DNA of 64,000 nt from Luteibacter yeojuensis (GCF_011742875.1 NZ_JAAQTL010000001.1:1550001-1614000); one strand, 5' to 3'. Shown: positions 38,579-46,269, numbered from the stretch's first letter. Translations and numbers: made by a program. Notes: generated from the letters alone by a model not told the origin.

Positions 38579-39397
38579 TCAGTCCTTCTTCGCGGCCGTC
38601 AGCTTCTCCAGCGCCTTGCCGACCGCCGCGAAAGCGAACGCACCGGTGACGTGCGTCGCCGCGCCCAGGCCACCGCCGCAGTCGAGCTTGAGCGCATCGG
38701 CACCCGGCGGACGCACGCCGCAGACGCTGCCGTCCGCCTGCGGATACTGCACGTTCTGCAACGAATACACCGCGGAGACGCCGAAGAAGCGGTCTGGATT
38801 GCGCGGGAAGCCATGTTCCTGGCGGAGCTTCTTGCGGATCATGCTGAGCATCGCGTCGTGCTCCGTGCGCGAAAGGTCGCGCACGCGGACCTGGGTGGGA
38901 TCCGTGCGGCCGCCCGCGGCGCCCACGGTGACCAGGGGCAGCTTGCGTCGGCGGCACCAGACGATCGTCTCCAGCTTTACCTTCAGCGCATCGCAGGCGT
39001 CGATCACGACGTCGTAATGGCGATCCAGCAGATCGTCGAGGGTGGACGGCGTGAGGAAACGCTCGATGGCCTCGAGCCGGATCGTCGGGCTCACGGCGTG
39101 CATGCGCTCCGCCATGACGCCGACCTTCGGCTTGCCGTACTGCCCGTCCAGCGCGTGCAGCTGGCGGTTCGTGTTGGACAGGCAGACATCGTCGCCGTCG
39201 ATCAGGGTAAGCCGGCCGATGCCGCTGCGGGCCAGGGCCTCGGCGGCCCAGGAGCCCACGCCGCCCACGCCGATGACGCAGACGTGCGCATGCGCCAGCC
39301 GGTCGAGGCTGCCACGGCCATACAGGCGTTCGATGCCGGCGAAACGTTCGGCCTGGGCCGTGCTCACGGAAAACTCGCTGGAAACAGGGGCGTCCAT
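38579..39397 (-). CDS. tcdA: tRNA threonylcarbamoyladenosine dehydratase
   Basis: E1-like enzyme that cyclises t6A37 to ct6A in tRNA using ATP. It has 272 residues: Rossmann ATP-binding GVGGVGSWAAEALARSGIG, DGDDVCLSNTNRQ, the Arg/Lys/Asp set typical of ThiF-like proteins, and VIDACDALKVK. The C-terminal hydrophobic region (GAFAFAAVGKALEKL) matches TcdA. Divergent from the cytochrome c'-like gene. Confidence 0.93.
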   Translation of the reverse strand: MDAPVSSEFSVSTAQAERFAGIERLYGRGSLDRLAHAHVCVIGVGGVGSWAAEALARSGIGRLTLIDGDDVCLSNTNRQLHALDGQYGKPKVGVMAERMHAVSPTIRLEAIERFLTPSTLDDLLDRHYDVVIDACDALKVKLETIVWCRRRKLPLVTVGAAGGRTDPTQVRVRDLSRTEHDAMLSMIRKKLRQEHGFPRNPDRFFGVSAVYSLQNVQYPQADGSVCGVRPPGADALKLDCGGGLGAATHVTGAFAFAAVGKALEKLTAAKKD

Positions 39398-39462
39398 TGT
39401 CTCATATCGAAAAATTGTAGCTGTGGGCTATGCTGACGCCCTCGTGCTGCGATGGACCCCCG

Positions 39463-39852
39463 ATGCGCCCGCTGCTTCTCGTCATTCTTGGCCTCGTCGT
39501 GGGCGCGATGGGCGCCACGTTCGCCCTTTCGGCGCTGCGCCAGGGCACGCCATTCCACCGGGGCGTGATGGCCGTGATGCAGCACCACATGGGGGTTCTG
39601 CGCAGCAATGTGCGGGCCAGGCAGTGCGATGCCAAGGCCACGGCGAACCGCTTCTCGCGAATGCGCCAGGCGGCCGGCGATCTGCGCGAAGCCTTTCCCG
39701 ACATGGACGCATCCTTTTACGAGGCGGCCGGCCGGCTCGACCAGGCCCTCGACGGTGCGGCGGCGACGGCGCCCGCCACCTGCGAGGCGCTTGCCCGGGC
39801 GGTCGCCCCCGTCGGCGAGGCCTGCCAGGCCTGCCATCGCCAGTACCGATGA
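39463..39852 (+). CDS. Exported cytochrome c'-like protein
   Basis: A 129-residue protein: N-terminal membrane segment or uncleaved signal (about 3-24, PLLLVILGLVVGAMGATFAL), a helical domain, and a C-terminal haem-binding CQACH (Cys121-Cys124-His125). The layout of an early Met (VMAVM or HHM near 38-43) and a late CxxCH is that of the cytochrome c' four-helix bundle, a family that binds NO, CO or O2 or moves electrons. The protein faces the periplasm. Its stop overlaps the sensor-kinase ATG (ATGA), so the two are translated together, hinting at a link between haem chemistry and the sensor (inference). Confidence 0.72.
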   Translation: MRPLLLVILGLVVGAMGATFALSALRQGTPFHRGVMAVMQHHMGVLRSNVRARQCDAKATANRFSRMRQAAGDLREAFPDMDASFYEAAGRLDQALDGAAATAPATCEALARAVAPVGEACQACHRQYR

Positions 39853-41228
39853 ACGTCGCGGATCCGCACAAGCCGGCGCGCCCGCGTCAATTCTTCCGCA
39901 TGCAGCTATGGCTGCTTCTGCGGGCGTTCGCGCGCTTCGAAACCACCATGTTCCTGCGCACGCGGTACTCGCAGCCGAAGATGGTGGCGATCGGTGTCGT
40001 GGGCAGCTTCTGCCTCGCGGTGTACTACCCGGTCTGGGCGTATCTCTTTCCCCAGCCGTATGAAAATCTGCCGATGCGGCTGGTCTGCAGCGCCACCTTC
40101 ATTCCGCTGGCGTTGCTGCCGTGGTGGCCACGCCGCCTGCGCACCCACCTGCCGACCTACTGGTATTTCGCGATGACGGTGGCGATGCCGTTCTTCGTGG
40201 GCTACATGACGCTGCGCAACGCCACGCCCGCATGGCTGATGACCCATCTCGCCTGCGTGATGCTGCTGATGATGCTGTTCGACATTGCCAGCTTCCTCGT
40301 GGTGTTCAGCATCGGCAGCCTGCTGGCCGGGCTGGTGTTCGCCCTCTCCCCCGAGGCGCACCTGCAGACGCGGACGATGCTCGAATACATCCCCCTCCTC
40401 TTGTTCGGCATGGTCGGCGGCGCCACCTGCACCGTCTCCTCGAACATGGCCGAGCAGTCGCGCATCGACGCGCTCACCGCCGCCTCGAACAACATCGCCC
40501 ACGAACTGCGCACGCCGCTGGGCTCCCTGCGCATCGCCGCGCGCGCCGTGGCCCGTTTCATGCCGGACCTGATCCGCAGCCACCGGCTGGCCGAGCATGA
40601 AGGGCTGGCCGTACCCGAGGTGCGGGCGCAGAACCTGCACGCGCTGGAGCGCAGCATCGGCGTGATGGAGCGCGAGGTCACCTACGCCAACACCATCATC
40701 GACATGCTGCTGCTCTCGGCCCGGCCGATCGGCGAGGTGCCCCTGACGCTGCTGGCCGCGCGCGAGTGCGTGGAACAGGCGCTTCGGCGGTTTCCCTACG
40801 GTTCACGGGCGGAGCGCGAACGTATCACCCTGTCGCCCACGGGCGATTTCCCCCTCCTGGGCGAGGAAGCGCTGGTGGTCCACATCCTGTTCAACCTGCT
40901 GCGCAACGCCCTCTTCCATACCGACCGGGCCGGCAAGGGCGACATCCAGGTGTTCGTCGAGCCCGGCGAACAGGCCAACCGGATCCGCGTCCACGACACC
41001 GGTCCGGGGATTCCCCCGGACGTGGTGCCCCGGATCTTCAACCGCTTCTATTCCTACGCCAGCGACAGCGCAGGGGCCGGTACCGTGACCGGCCTGGGAA
41101 TAGGACTCGCTTTTTGTCGCGCGGCGATGGAGCATATGGGCGGTGGCATCGCATGCCGTACCAATCTGGGCGAATTCACGGAGTTCACCCTCACCTTCCC
41201 GCATCCGGAGACCGGGGACCGGCAGTGA
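39849..41228 (+). CDS. lqsS: CqsS/LqsS-like six-TM sensor histidine kinase
   Basis: Membrane histidine kinase of 459 residues. Six hydrophobic segments in residues about 46-195 form the sensor region, which carries RYSQPKMVAIGVVGSF, YYPVWAYLFPQPYENLPMRL and related features that match the CAI-1-sensing domain of CqsS-type kinases. Then H-box NNIAHELRTPLGS (His218), N-box FNLLRNALFH, G1 DTGPGIPPD, F-box FNRFYSY and G2 GLGIGLAF. Unlike Vibrio CqsS there is no attached receiver; the receiver is the next gene, as for Legionella LqsS. By analogy it should switch between kinase and phosphatase when an alpha-hydroxyketone binds. It is coupled to the genes on both sides. The symbol follows Legionella naming. 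Confidence 0.88.
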   Translation: MNVADPHKPARPRQFFRMQLWLLLRAFARFETTMFLRTRYSQPKMVAIGVVGSFCLAVYYPVWAYLFPQPYENLPMRLVCSATFIPLALLPWWPRRLRTHLPTYWYFAMTVAMPFFVGYMTLRNATPAWLMTHLACVMLLMMLFDIASFLVVFSIGSLLAGLVFALSPEAHLQTRTMLEYIPLLLFGMVGGATCTVSSNMAEQSRIDALTAASNNIAHELRTPLGSLRIAARAVARFMPDLIRSHRLAEHEGLAVPEVRAQNLHALERSIGVMEREVTYANTIIDMLLLSARPIGEVPLTLLAARECVEQALRRFPYGSRAERERITLSPTGDFPLLGEEALVVHILFNLLRNALFHTDRAGKGDIQVFVEPGEQANRIRVHDTGPGIPPDVVPRIFNRFYSYASDSAGAGTVTGLGIGLAFCRAAMEHMGGGIACRTNLGEFTEFTLTFPHPETGDRQ

Positions 41229-42265
41229 TGACGTTGAGCTCGCAGGGCGATATCCAGCCTTTCCATTTCCCGACCACCACGGTGCTCGTCGACGACCACG
41301 AGGAGTACCTCGAGGTCGTGCCGTTGCTGCTCGACCCGATGATGCGCGTGCGCACGTTCAGTTCGCCACGCAGCGCCCTCGCCACGCTCGGCAACAACGG
41401 CAGCCGCCCCGTGCCCGGCGGCGGCTGGCTGTACCGCTGGAAGGACCGCCCCTCCGAGACGCAGGAGCTGGTGGCGCTCGACATCGACTCCATCCACCGG
41501 GTGGTGTACGACCCCGAGCGCTTCGCCGAGATTTCGGTGGTCGTGGTGGACCAGGCCATGCCGGAGATGGACGGCATCACCTTCTGCAAGCGCCTGCCCA
41601 ACCCGCATATCGGCAAGATCCTCCTCACCGGCCGCGCCGACGACGCGACGGCGATCGACGCCTTCAACTCGGGCGTGATCGACCGCTTCATCCGCAAGAA
41701 CGATCCCGCCGCCATCGAGAAGCTGCAGACGGCGATCACCGAGCTCCAGCACCGCTATTTCGAGCGCGCCAGCGCGTTCGTGGCCGAGACCCTGGCCCTG
41801 GGCAATTTCCGCTTCCTGCGCGACCCCGCCTTCCGCGAGGTGCTGCAATCGGTCACGGCCACTTTCCAGCCTGTGGAGTGCTACGTCCACTGCAATCCCA
41901 CCGGCCTCCTGCTGGTGGATGCCTGGGGTATCGGGCGTTTTCTCCTCGTCCAGACGGACGAGGACCTCCGCACCCACTATGAAATTGCGGCAGATCTGGG
42001 CGCGCCGCCGGCCGTGCTGGAGGCGCTGCGCAGGGGTACAGCCCTGCCCTGGTTCAATTCGCGCGACGGCTTCTACCACAAGGGCGTGGCGGACCCGGAG
42101 TCGCAGCTCCACGCGGCCACCGCGGTCTCCGGCGAGCAGTGGTATTACTACGCCCTCATCGACGATGTGCAGCGTTTCCGTCTGCAGCACGTCAAGTCCT
42201 ACCGTGCCTGGCTGCGCGAGCAGGACCTCAGTCTGGCCGCCGACAGCAGGTCGCGGTTCATCTGA
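41228..42265 (+). CDS. lqsR: LqsR-like response regulator with unusual output domain
   Basis: A 345-residue response regulator. The receiver (about 16-165) has acidic pocket DD at 22-23, phospho-acceptor Asp108 in VVVVDQAMPEMDG, Thr134 in LLTGRA and Lys157. An insertion of about 45 residues between the first helix and the Asp108 strand (residues 55-100) sets it apart from normal receivers. The C-terminal half (about 165-345) has no HTH, GGDEF, EAL or HD motif that I can see; it includes FRDPAFREVLQ, CYVHCNPTGLLLVDAWG and WYYYALIDDVQRFRLQH. LqsR of Legionella has a similar layout (family knowledge). The start overlaps the kinase stop (TGATG). Confidence 0.82.
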   Translation: MTLSSQGDIQPFHFPTTTVLVDDHEEYLEVVPLLLDPMMRVRTFSSPRSALATLGNNGSRPVPGGGWLYRWKDRPSETQELVALDIDSIHRVVYDPERFAEISVVVVDQAMPEMDGITFCKRLPNPHIGKILLTGRADDATAIDAFNSGVIDRFIRKNDPAAIEKLQTAITELQHRYFERASAFVAETLALGNFRFLRDPAFREVLQSVTATFQPVECYVHCNPTGLLLVDAWGIGRFLLVQTDEDLRTHYEIAADLGAPPAVLEALRRGTALPWFNSRDGFYHKGVADPESQLHAATAVSGEQWYYYALIDDVQRFRLQHVKSYRAWLREQDLSLAADSRSRFI

Positions 42266-42540
42266 CCGCTCTCAAGGCTTCGCGATTCCCAAGCAAGCGC
42301 ACCACCCGTTCCGGACCCTCCGGTGCGCAAGGTTCGCGTTGCCTGGAAAAAACTCGTTCGGACGACACGGTCCGCACAACGTCTCTCTGTTAATGGCTTG
42401 AGGGGCGGGGGTCCCACGGGACTCCCGGCAATGCCCTCCCTCCCGATTACGCGCCTGCCAGGGCGAGGCCGGCGCGCGCGCCGTCACGACTGGCGGTGGC
42501 GCGGATTCGCCCGTCCCTTGACCAGAGAGAGAGATGATCC
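42266..42540. promoter_or_regulatory. Leader/promoter region of the autoinducer synthase gene
   Basis: 275 gene-free bases between the response regulator and the synthase. Seen: GCGCACC/GGTGCGC inverted arms (42297-42303 and 42322-42328), a short A-run at 42347-42352, CGGAC-6 bases-GTCCG near 42359, a hairpin GGGGGTCCC-AC-GGGACTCCC at 42407-42426, and GAGAGAGA as ribosome-binding sequence just before 42541. A separate promoter or RNA-level control of synthase expression is likely. No exact -35/-10 pair found. Confidence 0.5.
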
Positions 42541-43806
42541 ATGGAAAACGTTTCCATCCTGCACCCGATCGCCAAGGCACCGGCACTCCCGGACTTCGTC
42601 ACGCGTAGGGTCGACCGATTTCACAACGAACGCGTGGCCGTCGATTGGGGCGGACGTCACATTTTGAGGGGACGGCGTCCAGGCGCCGGCGACCTCATGC
42701 TGCAGAGCAACGACTACCTCGCCATCGCCGGCCATGCGGCCATCGTGGAGGCCCAGCGGGAGGCCCTGGCGCGAGGCGGGCTCGGCATGATGATGTCCGC
42801 GCTGTTCCAGCAGGACGAAGGCCAGCCGCTGCATCGCGTCGAGGCCGAACTGGCCCGGGCCGTCGGCAGCGAGGACGGCATCCTCGCCCAGTCGGGCTTC
42901 GCCGCCAACGTGGGCCTGATCCAGTCCATCGCCGGGGAGCGCGTGCCGGTGTACATCGACATGCTCGCCCACGCCTCTCTCTGGGAGGGTATCCGCAGTG
43001 CGGGCGCCAAGGCCGTATCGGTCCTGCACAACGATATGGCCCACCTGGAGCGGCAGGTGCTGCGCAACGGTCCGGGCGTCATCGTCGTCGACGCCGTGTA
43101 CAGCACCAACGGCAGCCTCGCACCGCTCGTGGAGATCGCCGACATCGCACAGGCCCAAGGCTGCGTGCTGGTGGTGGACGAATCCCATTCGCTCGGCACG
43201 CACGGCCAACGCGGCGAGGGCCTCGTCGCCGCCCTGGGCCTCAACGACCGCGTGCACTTCGTGACCGCCAGCCTGGCGAAGGCCTATTGCTCGCGCGCGG
43301 GCTTCATCGCATGCACCACCCGCTTCAAGGATTATTTCGGCTGCGAGGCGTTGCCCGCGATCTTCAGTTCCTCGCTGCTGCCGCACGAACTGGCCGGTCT
43401 CTCCGCGTCGCATCGGGTCATCCAGACGGAGGGCTGGCGGCGCCAGCGCCTGCGCGCGGTCACCCGCCACGTCCGCGGCGAGCTTGCCGCCATGGGGTAT
43501 CCCATCGGCGACGGCACCGAGCAGATCGTCGCCTTCGAGGCCGGGCAGGAGATCCTCACCGGCCGGGTGCGCGACGTTATGGAACGGCACGGCGTGTTCG
43601 GCTCGGTGTTCAGCGCGCCGGCGACGACGGTCAGTCGCTCGCTCCTGCGCCTCACGCTCAACGCGGGAATGAGCGATACCGACGTGGAGCGGCTGCTGGA
43701 GGTGTGCCGCCAGGCGCGCGACGAGATGGACCTGGACGCCTGGAGCGCCTCGCGGCGGGCGCAGCGCGACGCGGGCCGGCAGCCGGTATCGGCCGAAGTG
43801 GCGTGA
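42541..43806 (+). CDS. cqsA: Alpha-hydroxyketone autoinducer synthase, CqsA/LqsA family
   Basis: PLP-dependent acyltransferase of 421 residues. CqsA-type enzymes join an acyl-CoA to an amino-acid-derived unit to make CAI-1/LAI-1-type (alpha-hydroxy- or amino-) ketone signals. Seen: LMLQSNDYLAIAGH, AHASLWEGIRSA, VIVVDAVYSTNG, VVDESHSLGTHG (PLP Asp213, His216), the Schiff-base lysine in TASLAKAYCSRAG (Lys247), PAIFSSSLLPHE and HGVFGSVFSAPATT. These last motifs differ from kbl, also in this window, and match CqsA as I remember it. Located directly after a CqsS/LqsS-type kinase and its regulator. The exact acyl chain and signal cannot be read from sequence. Confidence 0.9.
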   Translation: MENVSILHPIAKAPALPDFVTRRVDRFHNERVAVDWGGRHILRGRRPGAGDLMLQSNDYLAIAGHAAIVEAQREALARGGLGMMMSALFQQDEGQPLHRVEAELARAVGSEDGILAQSGFAANVGLIQSIAGERVPVYIDMLAHASLWEGIRSAGAKAVSVLHNDMAHLERQVLRNGPGVIVVDAVYSTNGSLAPLVEIADIAQAQGCVLVVDESHSLGTHGQRGEGLVAALGLNDRVHFVTASLAKAYCSRAGFIACTTRFKDYFGCEALPAIFSSSLLPHELAGLSASHRVIQTEGWRRQRLRAVTRHVRGELAAMGYPIGDGTEQIVAFEAGQEILTGRVRDVMERHGVFGSVFSAPATTVSRSLLRLTLNAGMSDTDVERLLEVCRQARDEMDLDAWSASRRAQRDAGRQPVSAEVA

Positions 43807-43824
43807 GGAACGGCGCGGGCGCGC

Positions 43825-44130
43825 TCAACGCAAGGAGACGCGCCCGCGCAGGATGTCCCGGAACATCGCCCAATCGCCCATCAGGCTGTAGACCGGGTGT
43901 CGGAACGTGGCGGGCCGGTTCTTCTCGAAGACGAAATGGCCGACCCACGCGAAACCGTAACCGCCGACCAGGGCCAGCAGCAGCCACCACGGTTCTCCCG
44001 TGGCGACGAGCATGCCCAGGGCAAACAGCACGACCCAGCTCCCGGCGAAATGCATTCGGCGGCAACGGACGTCCGCGTGCTCGCCCAGGTAGTAAGGATA
44101 GAACTCGCGAAAACTGCCGAAGCCTGCCAT
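43825..44130 (-). CDS. DUF962 / Mpo1-like membrane protein
   Basis: A 101-residue protein with two hydrophobic segments (about 33-44 and 49-63) and the DUF962 hallmarks FREFYPYYLGEHADVRCRRMHFAGS and GYGFAWVGHFVFEKNRPATFRHPVYSLMGDWAMF, with conserved His residues. The yeast relative Mpo1 is an iron-dependent dioxygenase for alpha-oxidation of 2-hydroxy fatty acids; whether the bacterial proteins share that reaction is not known to me. It is convergent with the autoinducer synthase, 18 bases from its stop. Confidence 0.82.
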   Translation of the reverse strand: MAGFGSFREFYPYYLGEHADVRCRRMHFAGSWVVLFALGMLVATGEPWWLLLALVGGYGFAWVGHFVFEKNRPATFRHPVYSLMGDWAMFRDILRGRVSLR

Positions 44131-44143
44131 ACGGCCCTCCCCG

Positions 44144-45013
44144 TCAATGATCGGGCAGCGGGATCCGCTCGTACTCGTCGCCGGGTACCAGCGGAAACCG
44201 CCCCGCGGCCCAGTCAGCCTTCGCCGTTTCGATCAGTTCCGGCGAGCTGGCCACGAAATTCCACCACAGATGGCGCTCGCCATCGAGCGGGGCGCCGCCG
44301 AACAGCATCACCAGCGAAGGCTCCAGTGCCTCGAGCACCGGCGGCGGTCCGTCGTGCGCCACCGCCATGTCGAGCGCGCCGAGGTCCAGGCCGTCGAGGC
44401 GAGCGGCGCCCTGCACGACGTAGGCGCCCCACTCCGCATGTTCCTCCGGCATGGCGAGGCGCGCGCCGGCCTCCAGGCGGGCCTCGACGAAGAACATGGG
44501 CGAGAACACGCGCACGGGCGAAGTCGCGCCGAACGCCTGCCCGGCGATCACCACCATCCGGGCGCCGTCCCGCTCCACCCGGGGCAGCTCGGCGGCGGCA
44601 TGGTGATGGAACTCCGGCTCCACGGCCTCGTGCGACTTCGGCAGGGCGACCCATACCTGGATGCCATGCAGGCTCGCATGGTGATGACGCGCGTCGGGCG
44701 GCGTTCGCTCGGAATGCACGATGCCCCGACCCGCGGTCATCCAGTTCACGTCGCCCGGATGGATGTCCACGGCGCTGCCGAGGCTGTCGCGATGGCGGAT
44801 CACCCCGTCGAACAGCCAGGTGACGGTGGCGAGGCCGATATGCGGATGCGGGCGCACGTCGAGCCCGGCATCGTCGTCGAAGGCCGCCGGGCCCATCTGG
44901 TCGAAGAAGACGAAGGGGCCGACATGGCGGGCCTTCAGGTGCGGCAGCATGCGCCGGACGACGAATCCGCCGCCGAGGTCGCGCTGCTTGCCGTCTATGG
45001 GAATAAGGGTCAT
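44144..45013 (-). CDS. Pirin family protein
   Basis: A 289-residue bicupin. N-cupin metal ligands: RPHPHIGLATVTW (His, His), then His and Glu in GIVHSERTP. VGPFVFFDQMGP and LHGIQVWVALP are typical of pirins. Bacterial pirins act as quercetinases or bind metabolic enzymes; the role here is unknown. Stand-alone gene behind the DUF962 gene with a 13-base gap. Confidence 0.92.
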   Translation of the reverse strand: MTLIPIDGKQRDLGGGFVVRRMLPHLKARHVGPFVFFDQMGPAAFDDDAGLDVRPHPHIGLATVTWLFDGVIRHRDSLGSAVDIHPGDVNWMTAGRGIVHSERTPPDARHHHASLHGIQVWVALPKSHEAVEPEFHHHAAAELPRVERDGARMVVIAGQAFGATSPVRVFSPMFFVEARLEAGARLAMPEEHAEWGAYVVQGAARLDGLDLGALDMAVAHDGPPPVLEALEPSLVMLFGGAPLDGERHLWWNFVASSPELIETAKADWAAGRFPLVPGDEYERIPLPDH

Positions 45014-45089
45014 GACCGGGCTCCGTACGATGCACTAAGCGTAGCAAACGCTCATGCGGCCCGATGGCACGAATATGCCTCGCGCAAGC

Positions 45090-45122
45090 AAAACTCCCCC
45101 GGCGCGCGAAGCGCCGAAGGAG
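45090..45122 (-). terminator. Rho-independent terminator after the first cold-shock gene
   Basis: Minus strand: 12-bp stem CTCCTTCGGCGC / GCGCCGGGGGAG with loop TTCGC (two G-T pairs), followed by TTTT. About 50 bases past the cold-shock stop codon. Confidence 0.75.
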
Positions 45123-45170
45123 CGGAAGTCAGGCAAGAACGGGACGGCGCGAGCCGGCCCTCCCCAAGCA

Positions 45171-45374
45171 TTACTTCGGAACGACGTTATCCGCCTGCGG
45201 GCCCTTCTGGCCCTGGGTCACGGTGTATTCCACCTTCTGACCTTCCTGCAACGACTTGAAGCCATTGCCCTGTATCGAGCGGAAATGCACGAATACGTCG
45301 GGGCCGCCCTCATCCTGAGTAATGAAGCCAAAGCCCTTGGCGTCGTTGAACCACTTCACGGTACCTGTTGCCAT
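45171..45374 (-). CDS. Cold-shock protein, CspA family (copy 1)
   Basis: A 67-residue single cold-shock domain: [15 protein letters not shown] (RNP1) and DVFVHFRSI (RNP2). Such proteins bind single-stranded RNA or DNA and melt mRNA structure. The ATG at 45374 gives the exact family length. It has its own terminator and a leader of about 140 bases. Confidence 0.95.
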   Translation of the reverse strand: MATGTVKWFNDAKGFGFITQDEGGPDVFVHFRSIQGNGFKSLQEGQKVEYTVTQGQKGPQADNVVPK

Positions 45375-45696
45375 CACACACACCTCTATCCAACACACGA
45401 AAACCCGGCTCGCGAGCCGGCGACTTACTGGGCATGCTGGACCGGGTGAGGCGATGGAGCGCAACAACTGCTCGCTTACATCGGGTCACTCTCGTGACCG
45501 CGCAGACACAGTAGCGAGGATCATAACCACATTTTCCCAAACTTCTGTAGGGGAACGCCTACATAAGACGGTTTTTTGACGCCGATCACGCCGAAATACG
45601 TGAAGAAAGCGCGATGGGGTGATTTTTCTTGCCGATAATGCCCCGCGAAAATAGGAGTCGCCCATTTACGTCAGTGCGAACGTAACTAACGAGGAC
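45375..45696 (-). promoter_or_regulatory. Long leader and promoter of cold-shock copy 1
   Basis: Gene-free. Read on minus: a -10-like TATGAT (plus 45520-45525), then about 140 bases of leader. The leader carries a perfect 16-base palindrome CCGGCTCGCGAGCCGG (45405-45420) near the start codon, and blocks also present before copy 2 (plus-strand CATCGGGTCA at 45479-45488 and ACACAGT followed by a GCG block). Long structured leaders are typical of cspA-type temperature control. The rest, up to the terminator at 45697, is AT-rich. Confidence 0.55.
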
Positions 45697-45731
45697 AAAA
45701 AAAGCCGGGCGTCGCCGCCCGGCTTCTTTTT
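45697..45731 (-). terminator. Terminator after cold-shock copy 2 (possibly bidirectional)
   Basis: Stem AGCCGGGCG / CGCCCGGCT with loop TCGC, flanked by seven A on the left and TTCTTTTT on the right. It ends the copy 2 transcript (minus) 24 bases after its stop. Confidence 0.9.
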
Positions 45732-45754
45732 GCAAAGCTGGTCCGGAGGGCCGA

Positions 45755-45964
45755 TCAGGCCTTCTGGACTTCCTCAGCCTGCAGACCCTTCTGGCCGTTC
45801 ACGACCTTGAAGGAGACCTTCTCGCCTTCGGCGAGGGACTTGAAGCCGTTGCCCTGGATGGCGCGGAAGTGAACGAACACATCCGGGCCGTTCTCACGGG
45901 AAATGAAGCCGAAGCCCTTGGCATCGTTGAACCACTTTACGGTGCCGATCTCACGATCCGACAT
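45755..45964 (-). CDS. Cold-shock protein, CspA family (copy 2)
   Basis: A 69-residue cold-shock domain protein with [17 protein letters not shown] and [17 protein letters not shown], very similar to copy 1. Both RNA-binding motifs are intact. Separate terminator and leader, so the pair are independent tandem transcription units, probably from a duplication that included the promoter. Confidence 0.95.
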   Translation of the reverse strand: MSDREIGTVKWFNDAKGFGFISRENGPDVFVHFRAIQGNGFKSLAEGEKVSFKVVNGQKGLQAEEVQKA

Positions 45965-46269
45965 AGAAACACTCCAATACGATTTACGAATGAAACCAGC
46001 GACTTGAAACAAGTCGCTGCATTACTGGTGTGCAAGGAAACGCGAGGAGCGAAGCGATGTGGCGGATCCGTGATCAGCGGCATCGGGTCAACGTAACTCT
46101 ATGACCCCGGCAAACACAGTGCGCGGACTATACCTGTACCGGTGGGAAATAGCGATGGGGCACGCTGACATCGCTTTCACTCCTTCCTGGCCCATGCTTG
46201 CGCCGCGTCGCATCGATGCTGCGACTTTGGCTACCATCCGTTCACGCTCGCCAAGGGGGACCCGCACCC
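45965..46269. promoter_or_regulatory. Divergent region: cold-shock copy 2 leader and lipoprotein promoter
   Basis: 305 gene-free bases. On minus, TATAGT (plus 46127-46132) is the likely -10 of copy 2, giving a leader of about 155 bases. CATCGGGTCA at 46081-46090 and AAACACAGTGCGCGGA just after match blocks before copy 1. On plus, the last 40 bases lead to the lipoprotein gene with AAGGGGGA as ribosome-binding sequence. Confidence 0.55.

Noticed and set aside
42266-42540. Qrr-like small RNA beside the autoinducer synthase
   Set aside because: I see no Qrr core sequence, sigma-54 promoter (GG-N10-GC with TTGC) or terminal T-run, so the hairpins are recorded only as leader structure.
42541-43806. 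Second glycine C-acetyltransferase (kbl) or 8-amino-7-oxononanoate synthase
   Set aside because: Overall fold and PLP motifs are shared, but the active-site surroundings (AHASLWEG, ESHSLGTHG, TASLAKAYCSRAG, FSSSLLPHE) match CqsA instead, a true kbl is already at 25943, and the neighbours are a CqsS/LqsS-type kinase and regulator.
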